Positions 43,901 through 53,565 are shown, counted from the stretch's first letter. The stretch is DNA of 64,000 bases from Bradyrhizobium sp. AZCC 1721 (GCF_036924715.1 NZ_JAZHSB010000001.1:5447001-5511000), one strand, 5' to 3'. Notes: generated by a model from the sequence alone, not told the origin. A program made the numbers and translations.

Positions 43901-44160
43901 TGCGGCTGCGTCCGATCCTGATGACCTCGATGGCATTCATCATGGGCGTCTTGCCCCTGGTGCTCTCGACCGGTGCCGGTTCGGAAATGCGCCGAGCTAT
44001 GGGCGTCGCCGTCTTCTCCGGCATGATCGGCGTCACGGTGTTTGGCCTGTTCCTGACACCCGTATTCTACGTTCTATTGCGCACCGTCACGGGACTGAAG
44101 CCACTGACAAACCATTCCGCCAGTGTAGCGACCGGTCATGCGCCGGAGCCCGGTCGCTGA
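40972..44160 (+). CDS. RND efflux pump inner-membrane transporter, HAE1 (AcrB) type
   Basis: A 1,062-residue proton-driven multidrug exporter with twelve predicted membrane segments and two large periplasmic loops. It starts with the standard FFIDRPIFAGVLSIVIFLAG. The proton-relay aspartates D410 and D411 sit in GIVVDDAIVVVENVERN, and the second-half counterpart GLSAKNAILIVEFARE is intact. It follows the adaptor by 26 nt. Regulation is expected from the divergent TetR gene. Substrates cannot be predicted from sequence, but hydrophobic drugs or plant phenolics are usual. Confidence 0.95.
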   Translation: MKLSKFFIDRPIFAGVLSIVIFLAGLISLFAMPISEYPDVVPPSVVVRATYPGANPKVIAETVATPIEEQINGVENMLYMSSQATTDGAMTLTVTFRLGTDPDKATQLVQNRVQQAEPRLPAVVRQLGIITKKSSPDLTMVVHLLSPNNRYDMTYLRNYAVLNVKDRLARIDGVGDVQLYGAGDYSMRVWADPQKAAEHGLTASDIVRAIQAQNVEAAAGVVGSSPSVKGIDLQMSVNAEGRLASEEQFGDIVVKTGSRGEVVRLRDVARIELGASQYGLRSLLDNKQAVAIPIFQAPGSNALQISDHVRATMAEIKKNMPEGVSYQIVYDPTQFVRSSIEAVIHTLLEAIALVVLVVILFLQTWRASIIPLLAVPVSIVGTFAVMHMFGFSINALSLFGLVLAIGIVVDDAIVVVENVERNIEAGLSPRDATYQAMREVSGPIIAIALVLIAVFVPLAFISGLTGQFYKQFALTIAISTVISAINSLTLSPALSALLLKGHNEPKDRLTLILEKGLGWFFRGFNRAFARASENYSGSVSKVISGKAAVMGVYVLLIGLTALLFQQVPSGFVPGQDKQYLVGFARLPDGATLDRTEEVIRKMSDIALTQPGVESSVAFPGLSISGFTNSSNAGIVFSTLKPFDERKDPALSGAAIAAELNKKYAGIQEAFIAMFPPPPVNGLGTIGGFKLQIEDRAGLGYDALNEATKAFMAAMQKAPEIAGVFSSFQVNVPQLFADIDRTKALQLGVPVTEVFNTLQIYLGSYYVNDFNKFGRTYSVYVQADAPFRARADDIRQLKVRSASGDMIPLSALLKIRQSAGPERAIRYNGFLSSDINAAAAPGYSSGQAQEAATRIAAEVLPPGFAFEWTDLTYQEFIAGNSGIWVFPLAILLVFLVLAALYESLILPLSIIMIVPMGLLAAMFGVWMSKGDNNVFTQIGLIVLVGLSAKNAILIVEFARELEFAGRSPIQAAIEASRLRLRPILMTSMAFIMGVLPLVLSTGAGSEMRRAMGVAVFSGMIGVTVFGLFLTPVFYVLLRTVTGLKPLTNHSASVATGHAPEPGR

Positions 44161-44218
44161 TGCGGGGCACTCTGACCGAACGACGGACATGGGTTGGCCG
44201 CGTCCAAACGACGAGCGC

Positions 44219-44256
44219 CCATAGGCCGCGGAACGCCCGCGAGCCGCGGCCTATGG
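44219..44256. terminator. Stem-loop after the RND operon
   Basis: A perfect 13-bp stem, CCATAGGCCGCGG with CCGCGGCCTATGG, around a 12-nt loop, begins 58 nt after the pump's stop codon. No T-run follows. It is the likely end of the efflux transcript, or at least a 3' stabiliser. Confidence 0.5.
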
Positions 44257-44473
44257 CGCGGGGCAGAACGAGCCGCGCACGATCGACGAATAGATCAATC
44301 TCGACGAGTACGACCGGCGTGTGTGCTTGCAGTACGGCTTGCGACCATGCGGCGAGCTGCTTGCATTGACATTTCGGGGCCGCCAGCGGGCTCCAACCGC
44401 TACCGTCAGGAGTACGAAATCGCAGAAGATCGTAGCTTGGCGTAGAAAATCGCGGCCCGTGGTAGCGGGGGGC

Positions 44474-44514
44474 CGCTACCGCCTTTCCCCACACCAACCG
44501 AACCTGCGATATCT
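44474..44514 (+). repeat. 41-nt direct repeat, right copy
   Basis: Right-hand partner of 38734-38774; the 24-base identical core is at 44491-44514. See that entry for the comparison. Confidence 0.85.
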
Positions 44515-44799
44515 TCTTCAATCTTCCGACTCATGGAAGCGACCGAGCAGATCGGGACGTGGAACGCACCGCACACGGCGAGCTTGTCCACGGGCATTGT
44601 AGAACTGGGATGGCACCGCTATGGCTGGCGGGGGCCGCTCTAGGATGGTATTGTCTTCAGGAGCTATTGAAGCTCCGAGACCGAGGATTTCCCTTACGCG
44701 ATCAATCGCGGTCGGGACAATGGCCCTCGAAGAGATGCACTCCAAGGTCAAGCGGACGATCGCGCCTGCGGTCGGATGGCGCGGAAAATGGAGGACGTT

Positions 44800-47700
44800 A
44801 TGACGTCCTGGCGTGACGACAGGGTCAGGGCAACCCTGATCCGCGATGCAGCGGGAAGCGTCCAGCCGGGCAAGACCCCCCGGACTTTTGCCGAGCTTCT
44901 GTTCGGCCACACCAATAGCGAGGATCTCACCAGCTACGATGCCGCGTCCCTCGCCTTCCTGGCGGAACAGGCTTGGGAGCATGTGCAGCAACGCGCGGCA
45001 GGCCGTGCCGATATCCGCGTCATCAATCCAATGATGCCGGACGGGCGCGAGATTTCAGTGCTCGAAGTTCTCAACGACAACATGCCCTTCCTCTTCGATT
45101 CGACCATGGCGGAACTCGCCGAGCAGGGCATCGAAGTCACGCTGGTCGCCCATCCGATCATAGCCGTCGAGCGCGACGCGTACGGCAAGCTGCTGCGCTT
45201 CTATGGCGAAACACTGCCCGAAGGGTCAGAGGGCGAGCGCGAAAGCCTGATCCATCTGCATATCGCCCGTCTCGACGCCGCTGACGACCGGCAGAAACTG
45301 ATCGACGGCCTCACCAAGACGCTGAACGACGTGCGCGCTTGCGTGACCGACTGGCGAGCCATGCGCGCCCGCGTCGAAGGGGCGATCAAGACCTTGAGCT
45401 CCAATCCGCCGCCGCTGCCGATCGACGAGGTCGCCGAAGCCAACCAGTTCCTGCAATGGCTGTGCGCCGACAATTTCACCTTCCTGGGCCTGCGCGAATA
45501 TCGCTTCTCGCCCGACAGCGCTGCGTCGGACGAGATCAGCAGCGGCGAAGGTCTCGGCATCCTGCGTGATCCTGATGTGAGGGTGCTGCGCCGCGGCACC
45601 GAAATGGTGGTGATGACACAGGAAATCCGCGAGTTTATGCGCGAGCCGACACTCCTCATCGTTGTCAAGGCCAATGTCAGCAGCCGCGTCCATCGCCGCG
45701 TCCGGATGGACTACGTAGGCATCAAACTGTACACACCGGACGGCCGGCTCGACGGCGAACTGCGCCTCGTCGGTCTGTTCACCTCGGGCGCCTATACTCG
45801 TTCGGTGCGACAAATCCCCTACGTCCGCCACAAGGTGGCGCAGGTGCTCGAGCGCGCCGGCTTCGACCCCAACAGCCATTCCGGCAAGGCGCTGCTGCAT
45901 ATCCTCGAAGAATATCCGCGCGACGAGATCGTCCAGGTCGATATCGAGACGCTCTATAATTTCGTCATGGAAGTCCTGATGCTTTATGAGCGCCCTCGCT
46001 TGCGGGCGTTGGCACGAGCTGACAAGTTTGACCGCTTCGTCTCCATTCTCGTGTTCATTCCGCGCGAGAAGTATGACACCGACGTACGGACGCGTGTCGC
46101 CGCCTTCCTGGCCCAGGAATACAAGGGGACCCTGGCAGCCTCCTACGTGTCCTTCCCCGAAGGTCCGCTTGCGCGCGTCCATTACATCATCGGGCGCTAT
46201 GAAGGCAAAACGCCCGTCGTCGAGCGCGCCACGCTTGAAGGCGGGATCAGCGCAATCATCGCAACATGGGGCGACAAGCTGAAAGCTGCGCTTGCGACCA
46301 CCACTGACGGCATGCGGGCTCGCCTGCTCGCGAACCGTTATGCTCGGGCCTTTACCGGCGGCTATACGGAGATCTTCGACGCCTCACAGGCCATCACTGA
46401 CATCGCCACCATCGAAAAGCTCAACGCTGCTCGTCCCGTGGCGCTTTCGGTCTACCGCATCGACGGCGATGATCCGACGCGTTTCGGCCTTAAGGTCTTT
46501 TCGCGCGGCACGCCGCTATCACTGTCCTATCGCGTCCCGGTAATCGAAAATCACGGCCTGCGCGTCGTCAACGAGCGCACCTACCAGATTACGCCCAGCG
46601 CCACGCCTGCACCCGCACCGGTTTGGCTACACGACATGACGATCGAGGCCAATGACGGCAAGCCGATCATTATTACCGCGGAATTCGGCCGTCGCCTGGA
46701 AGCCTCGATCATGGCGGTGGTGGGCGATCGCGCCGAATCCGACGGATACAACGCCCTTATCCTGCGCACGCACTTGAGCTGGCGCGAAGTTTCGGCCATC
46801 CGCGCCCTCTCCCGCTACCTGCACCAGATCCGCGCTCCGTTCAGCCAGGACTATATGTGGGGGACGTTGCGCAAGAACAGCGCAATCACCACCAGCATCG
46901 TCGCGCTGTTCCAGGCTCGCTTCGACCCGCGGCTCGCCGCCACCAATGCCGAGCGCTCGGCGCGGGAGACGGCGCTCCTCGCCGAGATTGAGGGGCAGCT
47001 GAAATCCGTCGCCTTGTTAGACGAAGACCGCATTCTGCGCCGCTTCACCAATCTGGTGCAGGCCATCGTCCGCACCAACCTGTGGCAAATTGGCCCGGAC
47101 GGACATCCGCGTCCGGTGATTTCCTTCAAGTTCGACGCCCGCAAAATCGATGACCTGCCGGCTCCGCGACCGCTATACGAGATCTTTGTCTATTCGCCGC
47201 GTCTCGAAGGCATCCATCTACGTTTCGGCAAGGTCGCGCGCGGCGGCCTGCGCTGGTCCGACCGGCCGCAGGATTTCCGCACCGAGATCCTCGGCCTTGT
47301 CAAGGCACAGCAGGTCAAGAACGCCGTCATCGTGCCGGTCGGTGCTAAGGGCGGCTTCGTGCCCAAGCGCCTGCCGCCGCCCTCCAATCGTGAGGCCTGG
47401 ATGGCGGAAGGCACCGAAGCCTATCGCATCTTCGTTCGCTCGCTGCTCGAACTTACCGACAATCTCGATGGCGATGCGATCGTGCCGCCCGACGACACCG
47501 TGCGGCACGACGAGGATGATCCCTATCTCGTCGTCGCGGCCGACAAGGGCACGGCGACTTTCTCCGACACCGCCAACGCGATCTCAGTCGAGAAGGGCCA
47601 TTGGCTCGGTGACGCTTTCGCCTCCGGCGGCAGCCAAGGTTATGACCATAAGAAGATGGGCATCACCGCGCGCGGTGCGTGGGAAGCAGTCAAGCGCCAT

Positions 47701-49620
47701 TTCCGCGAGCTCGGCACCGATATCCAGACCATGCCCTTCACCGTTGCAGGTGTCGGCGATATGTCCGGCGACGTCTTCGGCAATGGCATGCTGCTTTCGC
47801 CGGCGACAAGGCTGGTGGCGGCCTTCGACCACCGGGACATCTTCATCGATCCCTCGCCCGACCCTGCCATCAGCCACGCCGAGCGCCTGCGCTTGTTCAA
47901 CATGCCGCGGTCGAGCTGGCAGGACTACAACAAATCGCTGATCTCGCAGGGCGGCGGCGTGTTCTCGCGTTCGCTCAAAGCGATTCCGCTCGCGCCGGAA
48001 GTGCGCACCCTGCTGGATCTCGACAAGCCGCAGGCCACGCCTTTCGAGGTGATGACGGCGATTCTGAAGGCACGCGTCGACCTGCTCTGGTTTGGCGGCA
48101 TCGGCACCTATGTCCGCGCGTCTACGGAAAGCGACGATCAGGCGGGCGATCGGGCCAATGATCCGATCCGTGTTACCGGTTCTGACATCCGCGCCCGGGT
48201 GATCGGCGAAGGTGCCAATCTCGGCGCGACCCAGCGCGGCCGCATCGAAATGGCGCAGAGAGGCGTCAAGCTCAACACCGATGCCATCGACAATTCGGCG
48301 GGAGTGAACACTTCCGACGTCGAGGTCAATATCAAGATTGCGCTGGCGCGTCCCGAACGCGAGGGACGCCTCAGTCCGAGTGACCGCAACAGCCTGCTTG
48401 CCGCGATGACCGACGAGGTCGGCACGCTGGTGCTTCGCAACAATTACCTTCAGTCGCTGGCGTTGTCGCTGGCCGAACGCAAGGGCGTGGCCGACAATGG
48501 CTTCCTTGCCCGCCTGATGCAAGCGCTCGAGCGGAGGGGCCTCCTCGACCGCGCCGTTGAGTTCCTGCCGGACGACGTCGCGATCGCCGCGCGCACCCAG
48601 CGCGGCCAGCCCTTTACGCGGCCAGAACTCGCCGTCCTGCTCGCCTATGCCAAGCTTACCCTTTACGATGATCTGCTCGTCACAAGCGTGCCGGACGACC
48701 CTTATCTCATCGGCGAATTGTCAAAATATTTCCCGCACGAGATTCGAGACAAGTTCCCCGATTCCATGAAACACCATCGTCTGCGCCGGGAGATTATCTC
48801 CACCAATCTTGCCAATGCCGTAATCAATCGCGGCGGCCCGACCTGCATCGGCCGCCTGATCGATGAGACGGACGCCGACGTATCCACCATCGCCATGGCC
48901 TTCGTGGCGGTGGAGGAATCTTATGGTCTCGAGCGGCTGAACAACGCGATTGATGCGCTTGACACGGAGATCAACGGTCAAGTCCAACTTGGCCTCTACG
49001 CGGCGATTCAGGATCTCCTGCTCTCCCGCATGATCTGGTATGTGCGCAACGTTGATTTCAAAGCCGGCTTGGATGCGGTCATCTCGCGCTTCGGCCCGAG
49101 TATCCGAGAGATCGCCGCCGGGCTCGACAACGCCCTGCCGCATGACCTGCAGTCTGGCCGCAGCAAGCGGCGACGGGACCTGGTCGATGCCGGCGTCCCC
49201 ACCGACCTCGCAAACGAACTCGCCGATCTCGACGCCTTGGTCTCCGCACCGGATATCGTGACTGTCGCCGAGCGCACCAGCCGAGCCATCGGCGACGCCG
49301 CCACGACCTTCTTCGCTGCCGAGGCCAATTTCCACCTTCATCCCATCATCGTCGCCGCGCGCAGCGTGCCGGCAAACGATCACTTCGAACGTCTCGCCAT
49401 CGACCGCGCGATTGACCAGATCGCAGCAGCCGAAAGAAGATTGGCCGCGGATATGCTGACAACCGGCCAATGCGGCCAGCAGGCTACCGAGACCTGGCTC
49501 GCGGCTCATCCTGAGGCGACGCGCATCCGCCGCTCCGTCGAGGAGATCGCTGTCAGCGGACTGACGCTCGCCAAGCTGACTGTGACGGCGAACCTGCTGG
49601 GGGATTTGGTCAAGAGTTGA
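44800..49620 (+). CDS. NAD-specific glutamate dehydrogenase, large (~180 kDa) class
   Basis: A 1,606-residue enzyme of the GDH-180 class that oxidises glutamate to 2-oxoglutarate and ammonia, feeding amino acid carbon into the TCA cycle. Regulatory N-terminal ACT-like and helical regions fill the first ~700 residues. The catalytic domain begins near residue 790, with LRFGKVARGGLRWSDRPQDFRTE and VIVPVGAKGGFVPK, and an NAD domain and C-terminal region follow. Length matches the family. The ATG at 44800 is chosen for its GGAGG 5 nt upstream; one at 44776 is in frame. It is a single-gene unit. Amino acids freed by nearby pathways could feed it. Confidence 0.95.
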   Translation: MTSWRDDRVRATLIRDAAGSVQPGKTPRTFAELLFGHTNSEDLTSYDAASLAFLAEQAWEHVQQRAAGRADIRVINPMMPDGREISVLEVLNDNMPFLFDSTMAELAEQGIEVTLVAHPIIAVERDAYGKLLRFYGETLPEGSEGERESLIHLHIARLDAADDRQKLIDGLTKTLNDVRACVTDWRAMRARVEGAIKTLSSNPPPLPIDEVAEANQFLQWLCADNFTFLGLREYRFSPDSAASDEISSGEGLGILRDPDVRVLRRGTEMVVMTQEIREFMREPTLLIVVKANVSSRVHRRVRMDYVGIKLYTPDGRLDGELRLVGLFTSGAYTRSVRQIPYVRHKVAQVLERAGFDPNSHSGKALLHILEEYPRDEIVQVDIETLYNFVMEVLMLYERPRLRALARADKFDRFVSILVFIPREKYDTDVRTRVAAFLAQEYKGTLAASYVSFPEGPLARVHYIIGRYEGKTPVVERATLEGGISAIIATWGDKLKAALATTTDGMRARLLANRYARAFTGGYTEIFDASQAITDIATIEKLNAARPVALSVYRIDGDDPTRFGLKVFSRGTPLSLSYRVPVIENHGLRVVNERTYQITPSATPAPAPVWLHDMTIEANDGKPIIITAEFGRRLEASIMAVVGDRAESDGYNALILRTHLSWREVSAIRALSRYLHQIRAPFSQDYMWGTLRKNSAITTSIVALFQARFDPRLAATNAERSARETALLAEIEGQLKSVALLDEDRILRRFTNLVQAIVRTNLWQIGPDGHPRPVISFKFDARKIDDLPAPRPLYEIFVYSPRLEGIHLRFGKVARGGLRWSDRPQDFRTEILGLVKAQQVKNAVIVPVGAKGGFVPKRLPPPSNREAWMAEGTEAYRIFVRSLLELTDNLDGDAIVPPDDTVRHDEDDPYLVVAADKGTATFSDTANAISVEKGHWLGDAFASGGSQGYDHKKMGITARGAWEAVKRHFRELGTDIQTMPFTVAGVGDMSGDVFGNGMLLSPATRLVAAFDHRDIFIDPSPDPAISHAERLRLFNMPRSSWQDYNKSLISQGGGVFSRSLKAIPLAPEVRTLLDLDKPQATPFEVMTAILKARVDLLWFGGIGTYVRASTESDDQAGDRANDPIRVTGSDIRARVIGEGANLGATQRGRIEMAQRGVKLNTDAIDNSAGVNTSDVEVNIKIALARPEREGRLSPSDRNSLLAAMTDEVGTLVLRNNYLQSLALSLAERKGVADNGFLARLMQALERRGLLDRAVEFLPDDVAIAARTQRGQPFTRPELAVLLAYAKLTLYDDLLVTSVPDDPYLIGELSKYFPHEIRDKFPDSMKHHRLRREIISTNLANAVINRGGPTCIGRLIDETDADVSTIAMAFVAVEESYGLERLNNAIDALDTEINGQVQLGLYAAIQDLLLSRMIWYVRNVDFKAGLDAVISRFGPSIREIAAGLDNALPHDLQSGRSKRRRDLVDAGVPTDLANELADLDALVSAPDIVTVAERTSRAIGDAATTFFAAEANFHLHPIIVAARSVPANDHFERLAIDRAIDQIAAAERRLAADMLTTGQCGQQATETWLAAHPEATRIRRSVEEIAVSGLTLAKLTVTANLLGDLVKS

Positions 49621-49990
49621 TGGGCGCGCCGCGGCGAGACGAGAGCTGCGATGTCCAGACCATCAACCTGCCGGACCGGATTGCAACAAGTCGCCGGCTT
49701 GCGTGCAAAATCGCACGCAATTTCAATAGCTTGACAATCGTTTCCAAATGAAGAGGTAGCCTCTCGCAGGCAGGATCAGTCTTGCAAAATTTGAGGCAAC
49801 GTGCCGCGCACGTGTCGACCGCGAAGAGCCGGAAACTCGACGCCGATGCGAAAGAACGACAGCGCCGTTGTTGAAAACGAGTTCATATGCGCTGCCGAAA
49901 ACCCAGGCGCTCCATCCAGTCATGCGCACGTCATGCTTTGCTTATAGCCGGTCATGCTGACAGCAGATTACGCCGCTTGTGGAGTTTACG
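49621..49990. other. Intergenic region after glutamate dehydrogenase
   Basis: Contains a small stem GCGTGC-AAAATC-GCACGC (49701-49718) that may end the glutamate dehydrogenase transcript, and TTGACA at 49731-49736, a possible -35 box without a clear -10 partner. No gene is supported; a 68-codon minus-strand frame has poor composition. Confidence 0.5.
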
Positions 49991-50818
49991 ATGCCCGCCT
50001 CGTCCGATCTTCCGGTAGTTGGCGCCGCGTTGACCAGCACGACCCTCGCGTTGCATCGGAACTGGATTCTCGAACGACAACGCGACCTCGAGATCCAGGA
50101 CTTCTTCGAGGCGGAGACGCTTGACGGCGATTGGCGCGCACAGGTTGAGTCGATCCGCAAGCTTCTCGACGGCTATAAAGGCCGGCTTGGCATTCACGGG
50201 CCTTTCTGGGGCTTCAAGATCGACAGCCAGGATCCGCTGATCCGCGCGGTCGTCACCAAGCGTTTGCTTCAGGGGCTCGAGGTTTGCGAAGCCCTTGGCG
50301 CAACACAGATGGTCATCCATTCGCCCTACTCGACCTGGGATTACAACAATCTCGATATCAATCCCGGTGCCCGCGCGCGCGTCATCGAGCGCGTCCACGC
50401 GACGCTCGGGAATGTCGTGAAGCGCGCCGAAGGCATCGGCTGCGAACTCGTCATTGAAAACATCGAGGACAAGGATCCAATGGACCGTGTGGAACTTGCG
50501 AATAGTTTCGCAAGTCCTGCCGTGCGCGTCTCGCTGGATACCGGCCATGCAAACTACGCCCACGGCTCCACCGGCGCTCCGCCCGCCGATTTCTACGTCG
50601 ATGCCGCTGGCGACGCGCTTGCCCATGTCCACATCCAGGACACCGATGGCTATGCGGACCGGCACTGGCTTCCCGGCGAAGGCAACGTCGGTTGGCCGGC
50701 GGTCTTTCGCGCGCTGGGCCGTCTTTCATCCCGTCCGCGCCTGATCATTGAGGTGAAGGACCAGACCAACATCCGCGCAGGCGCGGCGCATCTCGAAGCG
50801 CTGGGATTGGTGGTCTGA
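49991..50818 (+). CDS. Sugar phosphate isomerase/epimerase (TIM barrel)
   Basis: A 275-residue xylose-isomerase-like barrel. LGIHGPFWGFKIDS, MVIHSPYSTWDYNN, ELVIENIEDKDPMDR, VSLDTGHANYAHG, HVHIQDTDGYADRHWLPGEG and LIIEVKD contain the His, Glu and Asp metal ligands of the family in normal order. The ATG with GGAG 7 nt upstream is used; a GTG 12 nt earlier is in frame. It is first in a cluster with a Dpp-type importer and a phosphodiesterase. It probably isomerises or epimerises a sugar or polyol released from the imported compound. Confidence 0.85.
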   Translation: MPASSDLPVVGAALTSTTLALHRNWILERQRDLEIQDFFEAETLDGDWRAQVESIRKLLDGYKGRLGIHGPFWGFKIDSQDPLIRAVVTKRLLQGLEVCEALGATQMVIHSPYSTWDYNNLDINPGARARVIERVHATLGNVVKRAEGIGCELVIENIEDKDPMDRVELANSFASPAVRVSLDTGHANYAHGSTGAPPADFYVDAAGDALAHVHIQDTDGYADRHWLPGEGNVGWPAVFRALGRLSSRPRLIIEVKDQTNIRAGAAHLEALGLVV

Positions 50819-50929
50819 CACGACGGCCGCGCGGCCTGGGCGTGTTGCATCCGGTTCACCTTCGCCGCGATCAGGCCAAGGGTCTCGTGCGCGAAATATC
50901 GGCTTGCTTTGTCTGAGAAGGAGAAGTCC

Positions 50930-52567
50930 ATGATACGCCCCTCCCGCCGTTCGGTCGTCGGCCTCGGCGCCGCCGCAGCCGGCACGCTGCTGCTGCCACG
51001 CTTCGCGATTGGGCAGACTGACAACCGGCCGACGATCACGATCGCGGTGCAGAAGGTCACCAATTCGAACACGCTGGATGTGCTGCGCGAGCAGTCCAAC
51101 GTCGGAGAGCGCGTGTTCTTCTCCTCGCTGTGGGAGGCGCTGATCGGCAAGAACTGGCGCGGCAGCCTTGAAACAGTCCCCGGTCTCGCCACGGAATGGC
51201 GCCGCATCGACGAGCAGACCGTCGAGTTGAAACTGCGTGCGGGCGTGAAGTTTCACAATGGCGACGAGATGACTGCAGAGGACGTCGTGTTCAGCTTCGG
51301 CCGTGAGCGCATGTTCGGCAGCACCGAGGCCAAGAACCGCACGACCATCAAGGCGTTCGAACAGATCCCAACGCCCCGCCCCGGCAAGGAACTGCCGCCT
51401 GAAGTCTCTGCCACGGCCCGCCGCATCTGGCCGGATCTCCTGCGCGTCGACGCCGTGGACAAATACACGGTGCGCTTCGTCAATGCGACGCCGGACGTAA
51501 CGCTGGAAGGCCGCCTGTCCCGTTACGGCTCCAACATCTTGAGCCGCCGCGGTTGGGAAGAGGCTGCGAGCTACCTCGACTGGGCGCGCAAGCCGGTCAC
51601 GACTGGTCCTTACAAGGTCGTCGAGTTCAAACCTGACGTGTCGCTGACGCTGGAGGCCCATGACGAATACTGGGGTGGTCGGCCGCCCCTGAAGCGCATC
51701 CGGTTCGTCGAAGTTCCAGAAGTTTCGAGCCGCGTCAACGGACTCATTTCCGGCGACTATCAGTTCGCCTGCGACATTCCGCCGGACCAGATAGCCGGCA
51801 TCGAGAAGAATGCCGCCTTCGAAGTTCAGGGCGGCACGATCCTCAACCACCGCCTGACCGTGTTCGACAAAAATCATGCGCAGCTCGCCAATCCGCTGGT
51901 GCGCCGCGCCTTCACCCATGCGATCGACCGGCAGGCGATCGTCGACAGCCTCTGGTCTGGACGCACGCGCGTACCGCGTGGCCTGCAGTGGGAATATTAC
52001 GCCGACATGTTCCAGGCCGACTGGACGGTTCCCGAATACAATCCGGCTTTGGCGCAGGATCTCCTCAAGCAGGCGAACTACAAGGGCGATGCAATTCCAT
52101 ACCGGCTGCTCAACAACTACTATACCAACCAGGTGGCGACCGCGCAGATCCTCGTTGAGATGTGGAAGGCCGTCGGCCTCAACGTCCAGATCGAGACCAA
52201 GGAAAACTGGACCCAGATCATGGAGCGCTCAAACACCCGCGCGGTGCGTGACTGGTCCAACTCCGCACCGTTCAACGATCCGGTTTCTTCCATCGTCGCG
52301 CAGCACGGGCCGAACGGCCAGCAGCAGCAGATCGGCGAATACGCCAATGCCGAAGTCAATACGCTCTCGGAATTTCTGGAAACCTCGACCGACCGCCCCG
52401 CGCGCAGGAAGGCCTTTCGCCGCATGCTGGAAATCTGCGAGCGCGAAGACCCCGCCTACACGGTGCTGCACCAGAACGCGGTCTTCACCGCCAAGCCGAA
52501 GTCAATCAAATGGAAGGCTGCGCCGGCCTTCGCGATGGATTTCCGCGCCGGCAATTTCGAGGTCTGA
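50930..52567 (+). CDS. Peptide/opine-type ABC substrate-binding protein (family 5), Tat-exported
   Basis: A 545-residue periplasmic binding protein of the DppA/OppA family. The N-terminus is a twin-arginine signal (RPSRRSVVGLGAAAAGTLL), so it is exported folded. Family 5 landmarks include LKLRAGVKFHNGDEMTAEDVVFSF and VRRAFTHAIDRQAIVDSLW. The start MIRPSRRS follows AGGAG. Family members bind peptides, nickel, oligosaccharides, agrocinopine-type opines and other compounds, so the name does not fix the ligand. The following four genes complete the importer. Confidence 0.92.
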   Translation: MIRPSRRSVVGLGAAAAGTLLLPRFAIGQTDNRPTITIAVQKVTNSNTLDVLREQSNVGERVFFSSLWEALIGKNWRGSLETVPGLATEWRRIDEQTVELKLRAGVKFHNGDEMTAEDVVFSFGRERMFGSTEAKNRTTIKAFEQIPTPRPGKELPPEVSATARRIWPDLLRVDAVDKYTVRFVNATPDVTLEGRLSRYGSNILSRRGWEEAASYLDWARKPVTTGPYKVVEFKPDVSLTLEAHDEYWGGRPPLKRIRFVEVPEVSSRVNGLISGDYQFACDIPPDQIAGIEKNAAFEVQGGTILNHRLTVFDKNHAQLANPLVRRAFTHAIDRQAIVDSLWSGRTRVPRGLQWEYYADMFQADWTVPEYNPALAQDLLKQANYKGDAIPYRLLNNYYTNQVATAQILVEMWKAVGLNVQIETKENWTQIMERSNTRAVRDWSNSAPFNDPVSSIVAQHGPNGQQQQIGEYANAEVNTLSEFLETSTDRPARRKAFRRMLEICEREDPAYTVLHQNAVFTAKPKSIKWKAAPAFAMDFRAGNFEV

Positions 52568-52572
52568 AGCCG

Positions 52573-53565
52573 ATGGCGCCGCTGGTCTCGATCGAAAGCC
52601 TCACGGTCGCCTTTGATGGGGCAGCGGTGCTGCACGGGATCGATCTGCAGGTCGAGCGCGGCGAAGCGCTCGGCCTAGTCGGCGAGTCCGGATCAGGCAA
52701 GTCCGTCACCTGGCTCGCTGCCCTCGGTCTGCTGCCGCCGAAGGCCGCCTCGATTGGCGGCCGCGTCAGGCTGGAAGGAGCCGACATCCTCGGCGCCGCG
52801 CCGGTCGAACTCGACCGGGTTCGCGGCGGGCGGATCGCCATGATCTTTCAGGATCCGGCAAGCGCACTCAATCCGGTGTTGTCCATCGGCAAGCAGATCG
52901 GTGAAAGCCTCGCACTGCATCGGGGCATCTCCGGCGCGTCGATCCGCTCCGAAGCTCGGCGTCTGCTCGATCTTGTCGGCATTCCCGATCCGGAGCGACG
53001 CCTCTCCGCCTATCCGCACGAATTCTCGGGCGGCCAGAACCAGCGCATCATGATTGCCATGGCGCTTGCGGGAGACCCGGACCTGCTGGTCGCCGACGAA
53101 CCGACGACGGCGCTCGACGCGACAATTCAGTCTCAGATTCTCGAACTGATCGGCAGTGTCCGGCGCGAAATGGGAATGGCGCTAGTGCTCATCAGTCACG
53201 ACCTCGGCGTCGTTGCGGAAAATTGCGACCGGGTCGCCGTGATGTATGCGGGCCGCATCGTCGAGGAAGCCGCGGCGGACGAGCTATTCGCCGATCCGCG
53301 TCATCCTTATACGCGGGGCCTGACGGGCGCGCTGCCGCCGATCGACGGTCCGCGTCGCCGATTGACCGCCATACCCGGCATGGTGCCGAATCCGAAGGCG
53401 ATGCCGCCAGGCTGCGCGTTCGCGCCGCGCTGCGCTTCGTCCGACCGGCTCTGCGAAAACAAGCCGCCGCTTCTGCGCGCAATCGGCGAACGGCGACGGC
53501 TCGCCTGCATGCTGGAGGGCGGTGCTCTGCTGCATTCGCCTGTGCTGGAGGCAGCGGCAGAATGA
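52573..53565 (+). CDS. ABC transporter ATP-binding protein, DppD-like
   Basis: A 330-residue ATPase with Walker A GESGSGKSV, signature FSGGQNQRIMIAMAL, Walker B LLVADEPTTALD and the cysteine-rich oligopeptide-permease C-terminal domain (PPGCAFAPRC). In one position an N replaces the usual R/Q after GGQ. It starts 5 nt after the binding-protein stop and overlaps the next gene by 4 nt. It pairs with the DppF-like ATPase. Confidence 0.92.
   Translation: MAPLVSIESLTVAFDGAAVLHGIDLQVERGEALGLVGESGSGKSVTWLAALGLLPPKAASIGGRVRLEGADILGAAPVELDRVRGGRIAMIFQDPASALNPVLSIGKQIGESLALHRGISGASIRSEARRLLDLVGIPDPERRLSAYPHEFSGGQNQRIMIAMALAGDPDLLVADEPTTALDATIQSQILELIGSVRREMGMALVLISHDLGVVAENCDRVAVMYAGRIVEEAAADELFADPRHPYTRGLTGALPPIDGPRRRLTAIPGMVPNPKAMPPGCAFAPRCASSDRLCENKPPLLRAIGERRRLACMLEGGALLHSPVLEAAAE

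Larger units (their letters stand above)
44161..44799. other. Intergenic region between RND pump and glutamate dehydrogenase
   Basis: This 639-nt gap contains a strong stem just after the pump gene (44219-44256) and the right copy of the 41-nt direct repeat (44474-44514). All frames are short or antisense to flanking genes. The glutamate dehydrogenase promoter must lie in the last 250 nt but no clear boxes are seen. Confidence 0.6.

Noticed and set aside
53223..53561. 113-codon N-terminal extension of the DppF-like ATPase
   Set aside because: It overlaps the DppD-like gene in another frame and has Arg/Ala-rich shadow composition. The ATGA overlap at 53562 gives a normal-length protein.
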